From: Candidatus Aenigmatarchaeota archaeon
GTDB taxonomy: Archaea; EX4484-52; GLR71
Direction of reading: 5' to 3'
DNA: 13,830 nt
Assembly (NCBI GenBank): GCA_023134675.1
Contig: JAGLUQ010000010.1
Location: forward strand, 1 to 13,830
This document shows, one piece after another, positions 1 to 6,923 of this stretch; the stretch's first letter is position 1; every line of letters starts with the position of its first letter. A program made the position numbers and the translations under genes. A model generated the notes under the pieces. It searched no databases. It saw nothing but the letters and a program-made list of their open reading frames with translations, and was not told where the DNA came from.

Positions 1-764
1 TTGCTGGTCAGGGAATCTACCTGATGCCTTGTTCCGCAGAATATCAGCGACAGGCCGCTTGTTCTTTTCTTCAGCAATGACATGAGAAGGGAGAACTTGC
101 TGTTCTGCTCTATATCGTAATATGTCTGGTTGAGCTTGCTTCTGTCAACAGTTACCTGCCCCTTGATTATTACCGGGTTTTTCAGGTATCTGTTTATCAC
201 TGTGTGCACTTTTTTTGGCATTGTGGCGCTGAAAAGCAGAGTCTGCCTTTCTTTGGGAATATTATTGATTATCTTGTCAACATCTTCTACGAATCCCATC
301 TCAAACATCTTGTCAACCTCATCCAGAATAAGAAATCTTATGTTCCTCAGGTCTATTGTCCTTCTTCCTATGTGGTCAAGAAGTCTTCCCGGTGTTGCGA
401 CAACAATTTCTGTCCTTTTTAGGGCTTTTATCTGTTCTTCCATACCTGCGCCGCCGTATATTGCGGTTGCCTTAAGCTTCATAGGCTTTCCGAAAGTCTC
501 GAATGTGTCTTTCACCTGCATACAAAGCTCTCTTGTCGGTGTAAGTATCAGTGTCTGAATACCTTTTCCTTGTATTATCTTGTCTATTATCGGTATGCTG
601 AATGCTACTGTCTTTCCGGATCCCGTGACTGACTGGCCTACAATATCCTTTCCTTTCTGGATTTCAGGTATACTTTTTGCCTGTATCTCGGTCGCTTCTT
701 CGAATCCTTCCGTCCTAACTTGTTTTAGAATGAGAGGATTAAGTCCTAAATCTTCAAATTTCAT
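1..764 (-). CDS. DEAD-box RNA helicase, N-terminal part (C-terminus outside window)
   Basis: ATP-dependent RNA helicase, likely acting in RNA remodelling or ribosome assembly in the cytoplasm. The 254 visible residues form the first RecA-like domain and the start of the second. Motifs in order: Q motif with Q28 and upstream F21; motif I QSVTGSGKT (44-52); motif Ia PTREL (76-80); motif Ib TPGR (124-127); motif II DEVD (148-151); motif III SAT (179-181); motif IV LIFCGTR (240-246). Motif II reads DEVD instead of DEAD, which keeps the catalytic D-E and the last D. The rest of domain 2 (motifs V and VI) lies beyond position 1. The ATG at 764 starts the canonical MKFEDLGL N-terminus and the reading frame is uninterrupted to the window edge. 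A TATA-like box lies at 805-814, so the gene probably has its own promoter separate from the rfcS unit upstream. Family call is secure; the exact substrate is unknown. Confidence 0.95.
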   Translation of the reverse strand, partial: MKFEDLGLNPLILKQVRTEGFEEATEIQAKSIPEIQKGKDIVGQSVTGSGKTVAFSIPIIDKIIQGKGIQTLILTPTRELCMQVKDTFETFGKPMKLKATAIYGGAGMEEQIKALKRTEIVVATPGRLLDHIGRRTIDLRNIRFLILDEVDKMFEMGFVEDVDKIINNIPKERQTLLFSATMPKKVHTVINRYLKNPVIIKGQVTVDRSKLNQTYYDIEQNSKFSLLMSLLKKRTSGLSLIFCGTRHQVDSLTS

Positions 765-804
765 GTTTGTTCAATCCTTTTTCAACACATAGGTTTTTTT
801 GTTT

Positions 805-814
805 CTTTATAAAG
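805..814 (-). promoter_or_regulatory. TATA-like box for the DEAD-box helicase
   Basis: The palindromic CTTTATAAAG sits about 45 nt before the helicase ATG at 764, so the transcript would carry a leader of roughly 20 nt. A second T/A-rich candidate (TTTTTTATAA on the plus strand) is at 821-830. The rest of the 765-881 gap is T/A-rich with no other feature seen. Confidence 0.45.
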
Positions 815-881
815 GTTGTGTTTTTTATAAGTTCAGTTTTTAGTTATGTTTTATAAGAGTATAGTATGTTTCAGGAGAAAT

Positions 882-1493
882 TCATATATTTTCCGGGCGC
901 TTGTTTGTATATTTTAAAAGATTTCTATATTGCATGTTCTCAAACATTCTTTGTAATTGTTTCTTTTCCGGCTCGTTTGATGAAAGGTTGTTGTTTATTT
1001 TAATTGTGTATCTTATGCCTGCTCTTTTTGCTCCTAAGATGTCTGTAGAATACTGATCGCCGATTATTGCGCAGTGTTTTATATTTATACCTAATTCTTT
1101 TGCAGCATTGAGGTATGCTTGACTGAACGGTTTTCTGTTCTGTATTTTTAGTAGCCAGTCAGTCCATATACTGTTGCTGTATTTACCTGGCCATAATACA
1201 TTTTCATCAACATATTCTCCAAATTTTTGAGAGACAATCTCTGATCTGTCAAAGCCGCAGTTTGTGATATATGCCAAAGTAAAATTTTCCTTTGCATTTA
1301 CAAGAAATTGTTTTGCATCTTCTGTTATCTCAGTGCCGTAATGAGTGGTTATGGTGCCGTCCACATCGAGAAGGAAGGCTTTAATTCCGTTGTTTTTTAG
1401 GATTTTGAGAAAATCATCTGTGATATTATAAAAACTATCTATCTCATAGTCAGGGATGCATTTTTCTGCAAATGTCTTAAACATGCGAATCAT
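882..1493 (-). CDS. HAD-superfamily phosphatase, YqeG/HAD-IIIA-like
   Basis: Predicted soluble phosphatase of 203 residues. HAD motif I is DVDGT with nucleophile D43 and acid/base D45. Motif II is T77 in YITNCG, motif III is probably K121 in RKP, and motif IV is GDQYSTD with D146 and D151. The run before motif I (CIPDYEIDSFYNIT) and the IGDQ..TD.LGAKRAG block resemble the YqeG family, which is related to phosphatidylglycerophosphate phosphatases of the GEP4 type. That substrate is family knowledge and is not shown here. The family usually has DLDNT, so DVDGT is a variant. A start at M4 (1484) is also possible; neither start has a clear Shine-Dalgarno site. It lies 17 nt behind the rfcS stop on the same strand and is probably cotranscribed with it. 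The HAD fold is certain, the subfamily moderately so. Confidence 0.8.
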   Translation of the reverse strand: MIRMFKTFAEKCIPDYEIDSFYNITDDFLKILKNNGIKAFLLDVDGTITTHYGTEITEDAKQFLVNAKENFTLAYITNCGFDRSEIVSQKFGEYVDENVLWPGKYSNSIWTDWLLKIQNRKPFSQAYLNAAKELGINIKHCAIIGDQYSTDILGAKRAGIRYTIKINNNLSSNEPEKKQLQRMFENMQYRNLLKYTNKRPENI

Positions 1494-1510
1494 TCGAGAT
1501 GATTAACTTT

Positions 1511-2464
1511 TTATTTTTTCTCAATTGCTGCTATTTGCGCCAGGAACGCTTCAATCTGGAGATCTTCCGAGCCTCCCTCGACAATCCTGAACTCGTACTC
1601 GCCAAGCTTGTCTATAAGATATGCTTTCTGTTTTTCTTCAACAGGTGCGTTAAGTATCTCTTTATGGAATGCTTTTATGACATCAATTCCTGATAGCCCG
1701 CGCTCAAGCATAAGTTCTGATAGGATTTTTCTTGCGTCAAGGAACTTTTTTTCAAGTGCTAACGCTAAAATCTTCTTTACTTCCTCAGGCCTCATAGATG
1801 CTGCGACTGTGTATACTTCGTCTTTTCCTATAGTCTTTGATGTTATAGAGACTGATTGGAGAAGGTTTGTTGCCTGTCTCATGTCGCCGGAAGATACTTG
1901 GATAAGCGCGGCCATGCCGTCGTCTTTTATCTTTACGCTCTCTTCTTTTGCTATGTGCTCAAGCCTTTTTATTATGTCTTTGTCCGGTATCGGGCCGAAC
2001 CTGAATATTGCGCATCTTGATTGTATAGGCGGTATTATCTTGCTTGAATAATTGCAACTTAAGATGAATCTTGTGGTTGCTGTGTATTTTTCCATTGTTC
2101 TTCTCAGCGCCTGCTGGGCGGGAGGGGTGAGAGCGTCGCACTCGTCAAGGAATATTATCTTGAATTCTGAGCCTAACGGTTTTACTCTCGCAAAATCCTT
2201 TATCTTGTTTCTGACAACATCTATGCCTCTCTCGTCTGAGGCGTTTGTCTCCATGAAATTCTGTTTCCAGTTTGCACCGTAGAGATCTTTTGCGAGGGCG
2301 ATGGCGGAAGTTGTCTTGCCTATGCCTGCGGAACCTGTAAAAAGGCAGTGCGGTAAGGATTTCTCTTTGATGAATGCTTTGAGCTTGTCTACTATCTTTT
2401 CCTGGCCAACTACATCACTTAATGTTTCGGGCCTGTATTTTTCTGTCCATATTCCTATCGCCAT
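1511..2464 (-). CDS. rfcS: Replication factor C small subunit (clamp loader AAA+ ATPase)
   Basis: Small subunit of the archaeal clamp loader, which loads PCNA onto primed DNA. From the ATG at 2464 it has 317 residues, normal for the family. It opens with the RFC-box I motif (IWTEKYRP). It then has Walker A GSAGIGKT (44-51), Walker B with DECD (107-110), sensor 1 NYSSKII (138-144), the arginine-finger SRC (149-151) and sensor 2 GDMRQ (193-197), followed by the helical collar domain. A GTG at 2473 is in frame, but it forms part of AGGTGA (2475-2470), a good Shine-Dalgarno site with a 5-nt gap to the ATG at 2464, so the ATG is the better start. No intein interrupts the gene. The HAD phosphatase follows 17 nt downstream. 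Confidence 0.96.
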   Translation of the reverse strand: MAIGIWTEKYRPETLSDVVGQEKIVDKLKAFIKEKSLPHCLFTGSAGIGKTTSAIALAKDLYGANWKQNFMETNASDERGIDVVRNKIKDFARVKPLGSEFKIIFLDECDALTPPAQQALRRTMEKYTATTRFILSCNYSSKIIPPIQSRCAIFRFGPIPDKDIIKRLEHIAKEESVKIKDDGMAALIQVSSGDMRQATNLLQSVSITSKTIGKDEVYTVAASMRPEEVKKILALALEKKFLDARKILSELMLERGLSGIDVIKAFHKEILNAPVEEKQKAYLIDKLGEYEFRIVEGGSEDLQIEAFLAQIAAIEKK

Positions 2465-2498
2465 TTTTTTCACCTGTCTTTTAAGATTATTTTGTGAG

Positions 2499-2510
2499 AT
2501 AAATATTAAA
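2499..2510 (-). promoter_or_regulatory. TATA-like box for rfcS, with Shine-Dalgarno AGGTGA at 2475-2470
   Basis: On the minus strand the sequence reads TTTAATATTTAT. Initiation about 26 nt on would leave a leader of about 14 nt that holds AGGTGA. It lies back to back with the direct-repeat promoter copy at 2518-2553, which faces the other way. Confidence 0.5.
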
Positions 2511-2517
2511 AGGTATT

Positions 2518-2553
2518 TTTTTGTTGTGTGAATGTTTATATTATCTGGTGTGT
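2518..2553 (+). repeat. 36-bp direct repeat, copy 1, containing a TATA box (2535-2544)
   Basis: It matches 3569-3604 at 34 of 36 positions; the differences are at 2524 (t, against c) and 2530 (g, against a). The box TTTATATTAT is centred about 28 nt before the ATG at 2568, fitting a leaderless message for the membrane protein gene. The two copies are 1051 bp apart and bracket that gene. Confidence 0.85.
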
Positions 2554-2567
2554 TATATGTTATTTAT

Positions 2568-3458
2568 ATGAAGAAAAAAGTCAACTTAGGAAAACATACT
2601 AAGAAAAAAGAGGATAAAGAAGAATCCAGAGAGGGATATATAAAACAAAAAGGTTCAGTGGAACAAGGTAAAAATCCATTGAGTTTTGTAAATGACAAGT
2701 TAATTATAAGATTAATTACATTAATTGTTGGAATAATTACATTAATTGGAGTAATAATTGGTGTAATAGTTGGAGGCTTAGCTATATGGAACTATCTTAA
2801 TCCACCTTCAATAGAGGTTATAGATTGGACTCCTATATTGATTTATAATGAAAAGGAGGTATTGAATGTATTTAATAATGTTTCTGAAACAATTTTTGAA
2901 GAAGGGATTGGTTTTGTAGTTCATGTTCAAACTGAATCTAGGCCTGTGAACCTAAAATGTTTAGAAATAACTGGAGAAATGTTGTTGACGCCAAATGAAT
3001 ACCTTTTTTTTGCTTCTGATGATGTTGTAGGTAGAGTTATTGATGAAATTGGAGAAGAATGGAAAGAAAAGGAACCTTATACTTCAGTCAAATGGACTGC
3101 TTGGTCAATTGATGATGAGGAATTGAAAGGACCTAGTTATAAACATATTCGTTTTATATTGATGGAACCAATGATTTATGGACAAAGAGAAATAGGTTAT
3201 GAAATGCCTGTTTATGATTATGTTGGGTTTTTAGATGGTTCAAAAGAAGCGGCTATGATTAGTGGTTATTCAAACGTTGATTTTGTATTTAGAGACGGAA
3301 TAAAAACAGGAAAGATTGAGTTATTTTTGAGGGTAGGAATAAAACAAGTCCAATTGCCATATTCTAAAATGAAACCCATTAAATCCTATAGCAAAGAGGA
3401 ATGGGAAAGCGAGTCATTTGAGAAGCATTTTTTAAAAGGAGACATCCGAGTTAAGTGA
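2568..3458 (+). CDS. Single-pass membrane protein of unknown function
   Basis: I do not recognise this 296-residue protein. It begins with a strongly basic, hydrophilic segment (MKKKVNLGKHTKKK and on to about residue 45), followed by one hydrophobic stretch (about 46-75, rich in I, L, V and G). The soluble remainder of about 220 residues, acidic and aromatic, has the look of a beta-rich domain outside the membrane. With a positively charged N-terminus the C-terminal domain should face outward. No cysteine cluster or catalytic motif was found. An upstream ATG at 2532 is in frame but falls inside the promoter repeat, overlapping the TATA box, so the ATG at 2568 is preferred. Base use is clearly more A/T-rich than in rfcS or the cupin. 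A 21-bp tandem duplication lies within the membrane segment. It is probably acquired cargo; the protein has no assigned role. Confidence 0.75.
   Translation: MKKKVNLGKHTKKKEDKEESREGYIKQKGSVEQGKNPLSFVNDKLIIRLITLIVGIITLIGVIIGVIVGGLAIWNYLNPPSIEVIDWTPILIYNEKEVLNVFNNVSETIFEEGIGFVVHVQTESRPVNLKCLEITGEMLLTPNEYLFFASDDVVGRVIDEIGEEWKEKEPYTSVKWTAWSIDDEELKGPSYKHIRFILMEPMIYGQREIGYEMPVYDYVGFLDGSKEAAMISGYSNVDFVFRDGIKTGKIELFLRVGIKQVQLPYSKMKPIKSYSKEEWESESFEKHFLKGDIRVK
2713..2748 (+). repeat. 21-bp-period tandem repeat within the membrane segment
   Basis: The 15-mer taattacattaattg occurs at 2713-2727 and again at 2734-2748, a spacing of 21 bp (seven codons). It produces the repeated ITLI pattern in the predicted transmembrane helix. 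Confidence 0.8.
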
Positions 3459-3568
3459 TGTAAACAAAAGAAGCGTTTGAAAAAGCACATGAAATAGAAT
3501 CCGTTAAGCAAAGACAAAAGCTATCATCTCTATAATGAATTTATAACATCCATCTATTGGATTCTGTC

Positions 3569-3604
3569 TTTTTGCTGTGTAAATGTTTATATTATCTGGT
3601 GTGT
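3569..3604 (+). repeat. 36-bp direct repeat, copy 2, containing a TATA box (3586-3595)
   Basis: Second copy of the sequence at 2518-2553, with two mismatches. Here TTTATATTAT would drive the cupin gene. Initiation near 3617 leaves a short leader that carries AGGTG at 3623-3627, 7 nt before the ATG at 3635. The stretch 3459-3568 before it is A/T-rich and holds no supported gene. Confidence 0.85.
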
Positions 3605-3634
3605 ATGTCTTGTATAAGATGCAGGTGTCTTGTC

Positions 3635-4000
3635 ATGTATATTACTACAAGAGATAAAGGAAATCGTGTTGATACTTCTGAAGGAGAGATTATTTTTGAG
3701 ATGATTGGCTGTGAGAAGAATCAGGGTGGCGCTTTAAAGCACAGTGTTGCCCATGTTGTGATTCCTTCGGGATGTTCGTCTCTCCTGCATTATCATCCTG
3801 AGGCTGAAGAGACATATTGCATATTGAAGGGTGAGGGTGAGATTGTTGTGGACGGCAAGAAATATCCTGTCAAATCCGGTGATACTGTATTTATCTCGCC
3901 TTTGGAGAAGCACCAGATATTTGCGCATGGCACTTGTGACCTGGAATTTATTGCGGTGTGTGCGCCGGCGTGGACACCTGAATGTTCTGTCTTTTTGTGA
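3635..4000 (+). CDS. Small single-domain cupin protein
   Basis: A 121-residue protein with both cupin motifs. Motif 1 is HYHPEAEETYCILKGEG, with metal ligands H52, H54 and E58 or E59. Motif 2 is the GDTVFISPLEKHQIF block with H93. Such stand-alone cupins bind a divalent metal and act as small isomerases, dioxygenases or sugar-binding proteins; the substrate cannot be read here. The frame is open further upstream (to 3557), but those codons lie in the promoter repeat. The ATG at 3635 follows AGGTG with a 7-nt gap and is the supported start. Six cysteines (26, 47, 62, 101, 109, 117) are many for so small a protein. A TTTTT run at 4010-4014 may end the transcript. Confidence 0.88.
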   Translation: MYITTRDKGNRVDTSEGEIIFEMIGCEKNQGGALKHSVAHVVIPSGCSSLLHYHPEAEETYCILKGEGEIVVDGKKYPVKSGDTVFISPLEKHQIFAHGTCDLEFIAVCAPAWTPECSVFL

Positions 4001-4009
4001 TGATTTATA

Positions 4010-4014
4010 TTTTT
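4010..4014 (+). terminator. T-run terminator after the cupin gene
   Basis: Five T residues in a T-rich stretch starting 10 nt after the stop codon, the usual form of intrinsic termination in archaea. No stem-loop is attached. Confidence 0.35.
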
Positions 4015-4092
4015 ATTTCTGTTTGGGTTTGATGCCCGTAGTTTGTTGCGATTGGGAGTTTTATTGATTTGCTATAAAATAAGAATGATGCG

Positions 4093-4117
4093 AGTTGACT
4101 AGAGATTGTAGTCAACT
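4093..4117. other. Perfect 9-bp inverted repeat with 7-nt loop
   Basis: The arms AGTTGACTA (4093-4101) and TAGTCAACT (4109-4117) are fully complementary around the loop gagattg. No T-run follows, so it is not a classic terminator. It lies mid-way in the 279-nt gap between the cupin and the YhcG-like gene, about 160 nt before that gene. It could be an RNA hairpin or a dyad bound by a regulator. Otherwise the gap 4001-4279 holds only the T-run and a weak promoter candidate. Confidence 0.6.
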
Positions 4118-4279
4118 GGAAATGAAGTCTTCAGATGTTCATCGTATTGTTATTTGGCTTCTAATCAAGAGGCACTGTGGATAAATATTTAGATATTGAT
4201 CTTTTGAATTAACCACATGCATAAGTCACTAAGTTATATCCAGATACCAGATCTAAAAATACCATAAGGTGTATGTCTT

Positions 4280-5293
4280 ATGGAAAATAATGTATTGCCA
4301 AAAGATTACATACATTTTCTTAAAGATATGAAAGAACGTATCAGACAAGCAAGAGCAAAAGCCATCATGTCTGTAAATTATGAATTGATAATGCTTTATT
4401 GGCACATAGGGAAGAGTATTATAGAAAGACAGAAAAATGATGGATGGGGAACAAAGGTCATTGAGCTATTGTCCGGAGATCTTCAAAAGACATTTCCTGA
4501 AACAAAAGGATTTTCAATAAGAAATCTTAAATACATGCGCGCACTTGCTCTTGCATATCCTGAAAAAGATATAGTGCAACAGCTTGTTGCACAAATATCA
4601 TGGAGCCATAATATCCGTCTATTGGATACTGTCAAAGATAAAGATGAAAGGGAATGGTATATAAAACAGACGGCGTTGTATGGGTGGAGCCGTAATGTTA
4701 TGCTCCACCAGATTGAAACTGATCTATATAGACAAAAAACAAATGCATTAAGCAACTTTAAGAAAACATTACCACAACCACAGTCAGACCTTGCGCATGA
4801 ACTTATGAAGGACACATACACTTTCGATTTTTTAGGAATGAAAGAAAATATTAGTGAACGAGAACTTGAGATGACCTTGATAGAGAACATACGCGCATTT
4901 CTTCTGGAACTTGGTATGGGCTTTTCTTTTGTAGGAAGCCAATATAATCTGAAGATTGGAGGACAGGATTATTATATTGACCTGTTATTTTACCATATAT
5001 CTCTTAGATGTTATCTTGTCCTTGAAATAAAGACCGGTCAATTTAAACCTGAATATGCTGGAAAGATGAATTTTTATCTTTCTGCAATTGATGAATCGTT
5101 GTGCAATAAGGATGATAATCCAAGTATTGGATTAATCCTCTGTAAAACAAAAAATCGTGTAATTGCCGAGTATGCATTAAGAGATACAAATAAACCTATG
5201 AGCATAGCATCATATAGGACCGTATTACCTACTAACCTTAAGAATAGGCTACCTGAGATTGATGTGCTTGAAAATGAACTGAATAAGATATAA
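4280..5293 (+). CDS. YhcG/DUF1016-type PD-(D/E)XK nuclease
   Basis: A 337-residue protein with the two-part build of the YhcG family. The N-terminal helical DUF1016 domain covers about 10-165, with the typical IMLYWHIGKSI and RNLKYMR stretches. The C-terminal PD-(D/E)XK nuclease domain covers about 175-320. Likely catalytic residues are D234 in YYIDLLF and E249 and K251 in LEIKTG, with the conserved PEYAGKMNFYL helix after them. All three are present, so the enzyme looks intact. Family members are common in bacteria near restriction-modification and mobile genes; a defence or DNA-processing role is inferred. Here it stands alone, with no methylase or specificity subunit beside it. The ATG follows AGGTG (4267-4271) by 8 nt. 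A weak TATA-like stretch is at 4231-4241. A/T-rich base use suggests transfer. Confidence 0.9.
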   Translation: MENNVLPKDYIHFLKDMKERIRQARAKAIMSVNYELIMLYWHIGKSIIERQKNDGWGTKVIELLSGDLQKTFPETKGFSIRNLKYMRALALAYPEKDIVQQLVAQISWSHNIRLLDTVKDKDEREWYIKQTALYGWSRNVMLHQIETDLYRQKTNALSNFKKTLPQPQSDLAHELMKDTYTFDFLGMKENISERELEMTLIENIRAFLLELGMGFSFVGSQYNLKIGGQDYYIDLLFYHISLRCYLVLEIKTGQFKPEYAGKMNFYLSAIDESLCNKDDNPSIGLILCKTKNRVIAEYALRDTNKPMSIASYRTVLPTNLKNRLPEIDVLENELNKI

Positions 5294-5539
5294 ATTAACT
5301 ATTCTTCTTGTCGGTGGCGGAAAAGTGATTAATTCAAGAGGGATGTTGGATTAGGCACTGGCTTATTTTTCTAATACACATACGCTTGATCATATCGGTT
5401 CTTTTTGTTTTTCGGCTCCTGGATATGGTGATGTTTTTGATGATGATGTCTCTGATATTGTCCGGCTGGTTTCTTATTGAATTGCATGTTGATTAGGTGA
5501 GAAAAATGTGTTTTTTGATTAATTTGTGAGTTTTACTGT
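5294..5539. other. Intergenic stretch with possible gene remnants
   Basis: No intact gene is seen. On the plus strand one frame is open from 5283 to a TAG at 5352-5354, and then from 5355 to a TGA at 5478-5480. Its composition is more coding-like than the flanking A/T-rich genes (ILLVGGGKV before the TAG, HIGSFCFSAPGYGDVF after it). Fifteen nucleotides on, AGGTGAG (5495-5501) precedes an ATG at 5506, which opens only seven codons before TGA at 5527-5529. This could be the tail of a broken gene and the orphaned start of the next one. No homologue is recognised and chance is not excluded. Confidence 0.3.
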
Positions 5540-6901
5540 TTAAATCTTTTTCATTCTTTCGTGAGGTATGATTCTATCGTTGTATATTGTTTCTATTTTC
5601 TTGAACAACTTTTCAATAATTGGAGCGTAATTTTCAGCTGTATATACGTAAAATATAATTGGACTGAAGCTGGTGTTTGTAAATCTATCTATGTCTTTTA
5701 ATTCTTCAAGCGCCAGATTTGTGTCTGAGGCAGATAGACTATATACTTGTTTTAATCCGTTCTGTATTTTTTCAATAGTTATATGAGGTATGTATCCTAC
5801 TTTGTATAGTTCTTTTTCTTTGTTTAACATATTGTCAAAGGTTTTGAAAAATTCTTTGTCACCAAAAATTGGTGTGCTTCCTATTTTTTCTGAAATTGAA
5901 TCTATTCTGAATTTTGGACCTGACATCTTTGAAGGAGAAATGTCAAATAATTTACAACTTTCAGTATAAAGTTCTGCTAATCTTCCATAGTTCTCTTTGT
6001 CTTTTTGAGATTCCTTGTAATCTTCACGCAAGGAGCGTAATTCATTGTTCAATCCTGCTAATTTTTCCCATTCGTAATCATACATATCTTTTATAGATTC
6101 TTCTTCAATTAGCTTATTGATCATTTCAATCAAGGCGAGACTTTCTATAGGTATTCTAACAGAATAGAAAAATTCACTTTTTAAACCTTCTATATTTTCA
6201 TGCATAGGTTCCTGTACTTCCTTGACTGTCTGAAACTCATCATATATATTTTTTAGGTCATTAACATGACTTTCGATAATCCCTATTTCTGAAAAGACAT
6301 GTTCATTCTCTTTTTCTTTCAGATAATCTTCAGCAATCTTTATGTTATATGAAAGAATATCTATCTTGTTTTTATTTTTTATGCTAAGCATAAGAGTTTT
6401 AAGTTCTGGAGCCAGATCATCATATAAATCCTGTTTTTCCTTAATCAAGAATTCTCTGATATTCTGCATTTTATTCCGTAAGTCTTCGTTATTCTTATTT
6501 ACGTCTTTATGTTGTCTTTTTGACCAGTCCAGATATTCTTCATCTTCGCCTATAGGATTCATTTTTTTCCATTCAGCTAAAGCTTTATTGTATGCTTTTG
6601 AGGCTTCTGTAAAGTCATTGTATTTTCCAGTCAACTCTTCTGTTTTGAGCGGGCTTATAAAAAGTTTTAGTTCTACAGGTTCTGGTGGTTCTTGTTCTTC
6701 TAAAACATTATCTGTTCTTTTTCCAGGTATTTTTTGATCTGTATAATCCCATGCAGAGGGTTTTATACTTTTGCTTATGACATCTGTTTCAGAAACATTA
6801 CTTGGATTGCTATTTTCTATATAATCTTGAGGGATGATTAAGTCTATATTTTGTATTAAAGTGTCAAACATTTTTATTAAGGGTGCTGTGTTTTGTTTCA
6901 T
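5540..6901 (-). CDS. Helical, partly coiled-coil protein of unknown function
   Basis: I recognise no family for these 453 residues. The first 90 or so are low in order, with proline- and acid-rich runs (NSNPSNVSETD, LEEQEPPEPVE). Residues of about 95-320 are charged and helical with heptad-like spacing, typical of a coiled coil. A more globular C-terminal part (about 330-453) contains the only strand-like hydrophobic run (SPIIFYVYTAENYAPII). There is one cysteine (C316), no signal peptide, no membrane segment and no nucleotide-binding motif. The ATG at 6901 has a TATA-like box at 6924-6937, fitting a leaderless message. It is divergent from guaA across 119 bp. The A/T-rich composition contrasts with guaA, so it is probably accessory cargo. 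A structural or scaffold role is only a guess from its shape. Confidence 0.7.
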   Translation of the reverse strand: MKQNTAPLIKMFDTLIQNIDLIIPQDYIENSNPSNVSETDVISKSIKPSAWDYTDQKIPGKRTDNVLEEQEPPEPVELKLFISPLKTEELTGKYNDFTEASKAYNKALAEWKKMNPIGEDEEYLDWSKRQHKDVNKNNEDLRNKMQNIREFLIKEKQDLYDDLAPELKTLMLSIKNKNKIDILSYNIKIAEDYLKEKENEHVFSEIGIIESHVNDLKNIYDEFQTVKEVQEPMHENIEGLKSEFFYSVRIPIESLALIEMINKLIEEESIKDMYDYEWEKLAGLNNELRSLREDYKESQKDKENYGRLAELYTESCKLFDISPSKMSGPKFRIDSISEKIGSTPIFGDKEFFKTFDNMLNKEKELYKVGYIPHITIEKIQNGLKQVYSLSASDTNLALEELKDIDRFTNTSFSPIIFYVYTAENYAPIIEKLFKKIETIYNDRIIPHERMKKI

Positions 6902-6923
6902 GGATAATTTAATTAATTCAAAT

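Noticed and set aside
130..558. 142-codon plus-strand frame opposite the helicase
   Set aside because: It is antisense to a gene with all DEAD-box motifs in order, and its composition is the mirror of that gene.
3464..3535. A short coding-like plus-strand frame just after the membrane protein gene (begins TKEAFEKAHEIES)
   Set aside because: It has only 23 codons, no start codon or ribosome site, and no link in frame to the gene before it. It is too short to call a remnant.
3496..3565. Inverted pair agaatcc / ggattct flanking the end of the 2568-3458 unit
   Set aside because: Seven bases at about 60-bp spacing in A/T-rich DNA is within chance, and no matching pair lies at the other end.
4001..4279. 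tRNA or other structured RNA around the 4093-4117 hairpin
   Set aside because: A cloverleaf could not be built: no acceptor stem, no T-loop GTTCRA box, and only the single stem is present.
4160..5360. Similar short strings on either side of the YhcG-like gene (taatcaagagg and taattcaagaggg; aggcactg on both sides)
   Set aside because: The matches are 8-11 bases, imperfect and in different order, so they do not support an attachment-site duplication.
5380..5500. Histidine-rich 38-codon minus-strand frame (MQFNKKPAGQYQRHHHQ...)
   Set aside because: It arises from gatgatgatg-type sequence on the other strand, has no ribosome site or TATA box, and looks like low-complexity chance.
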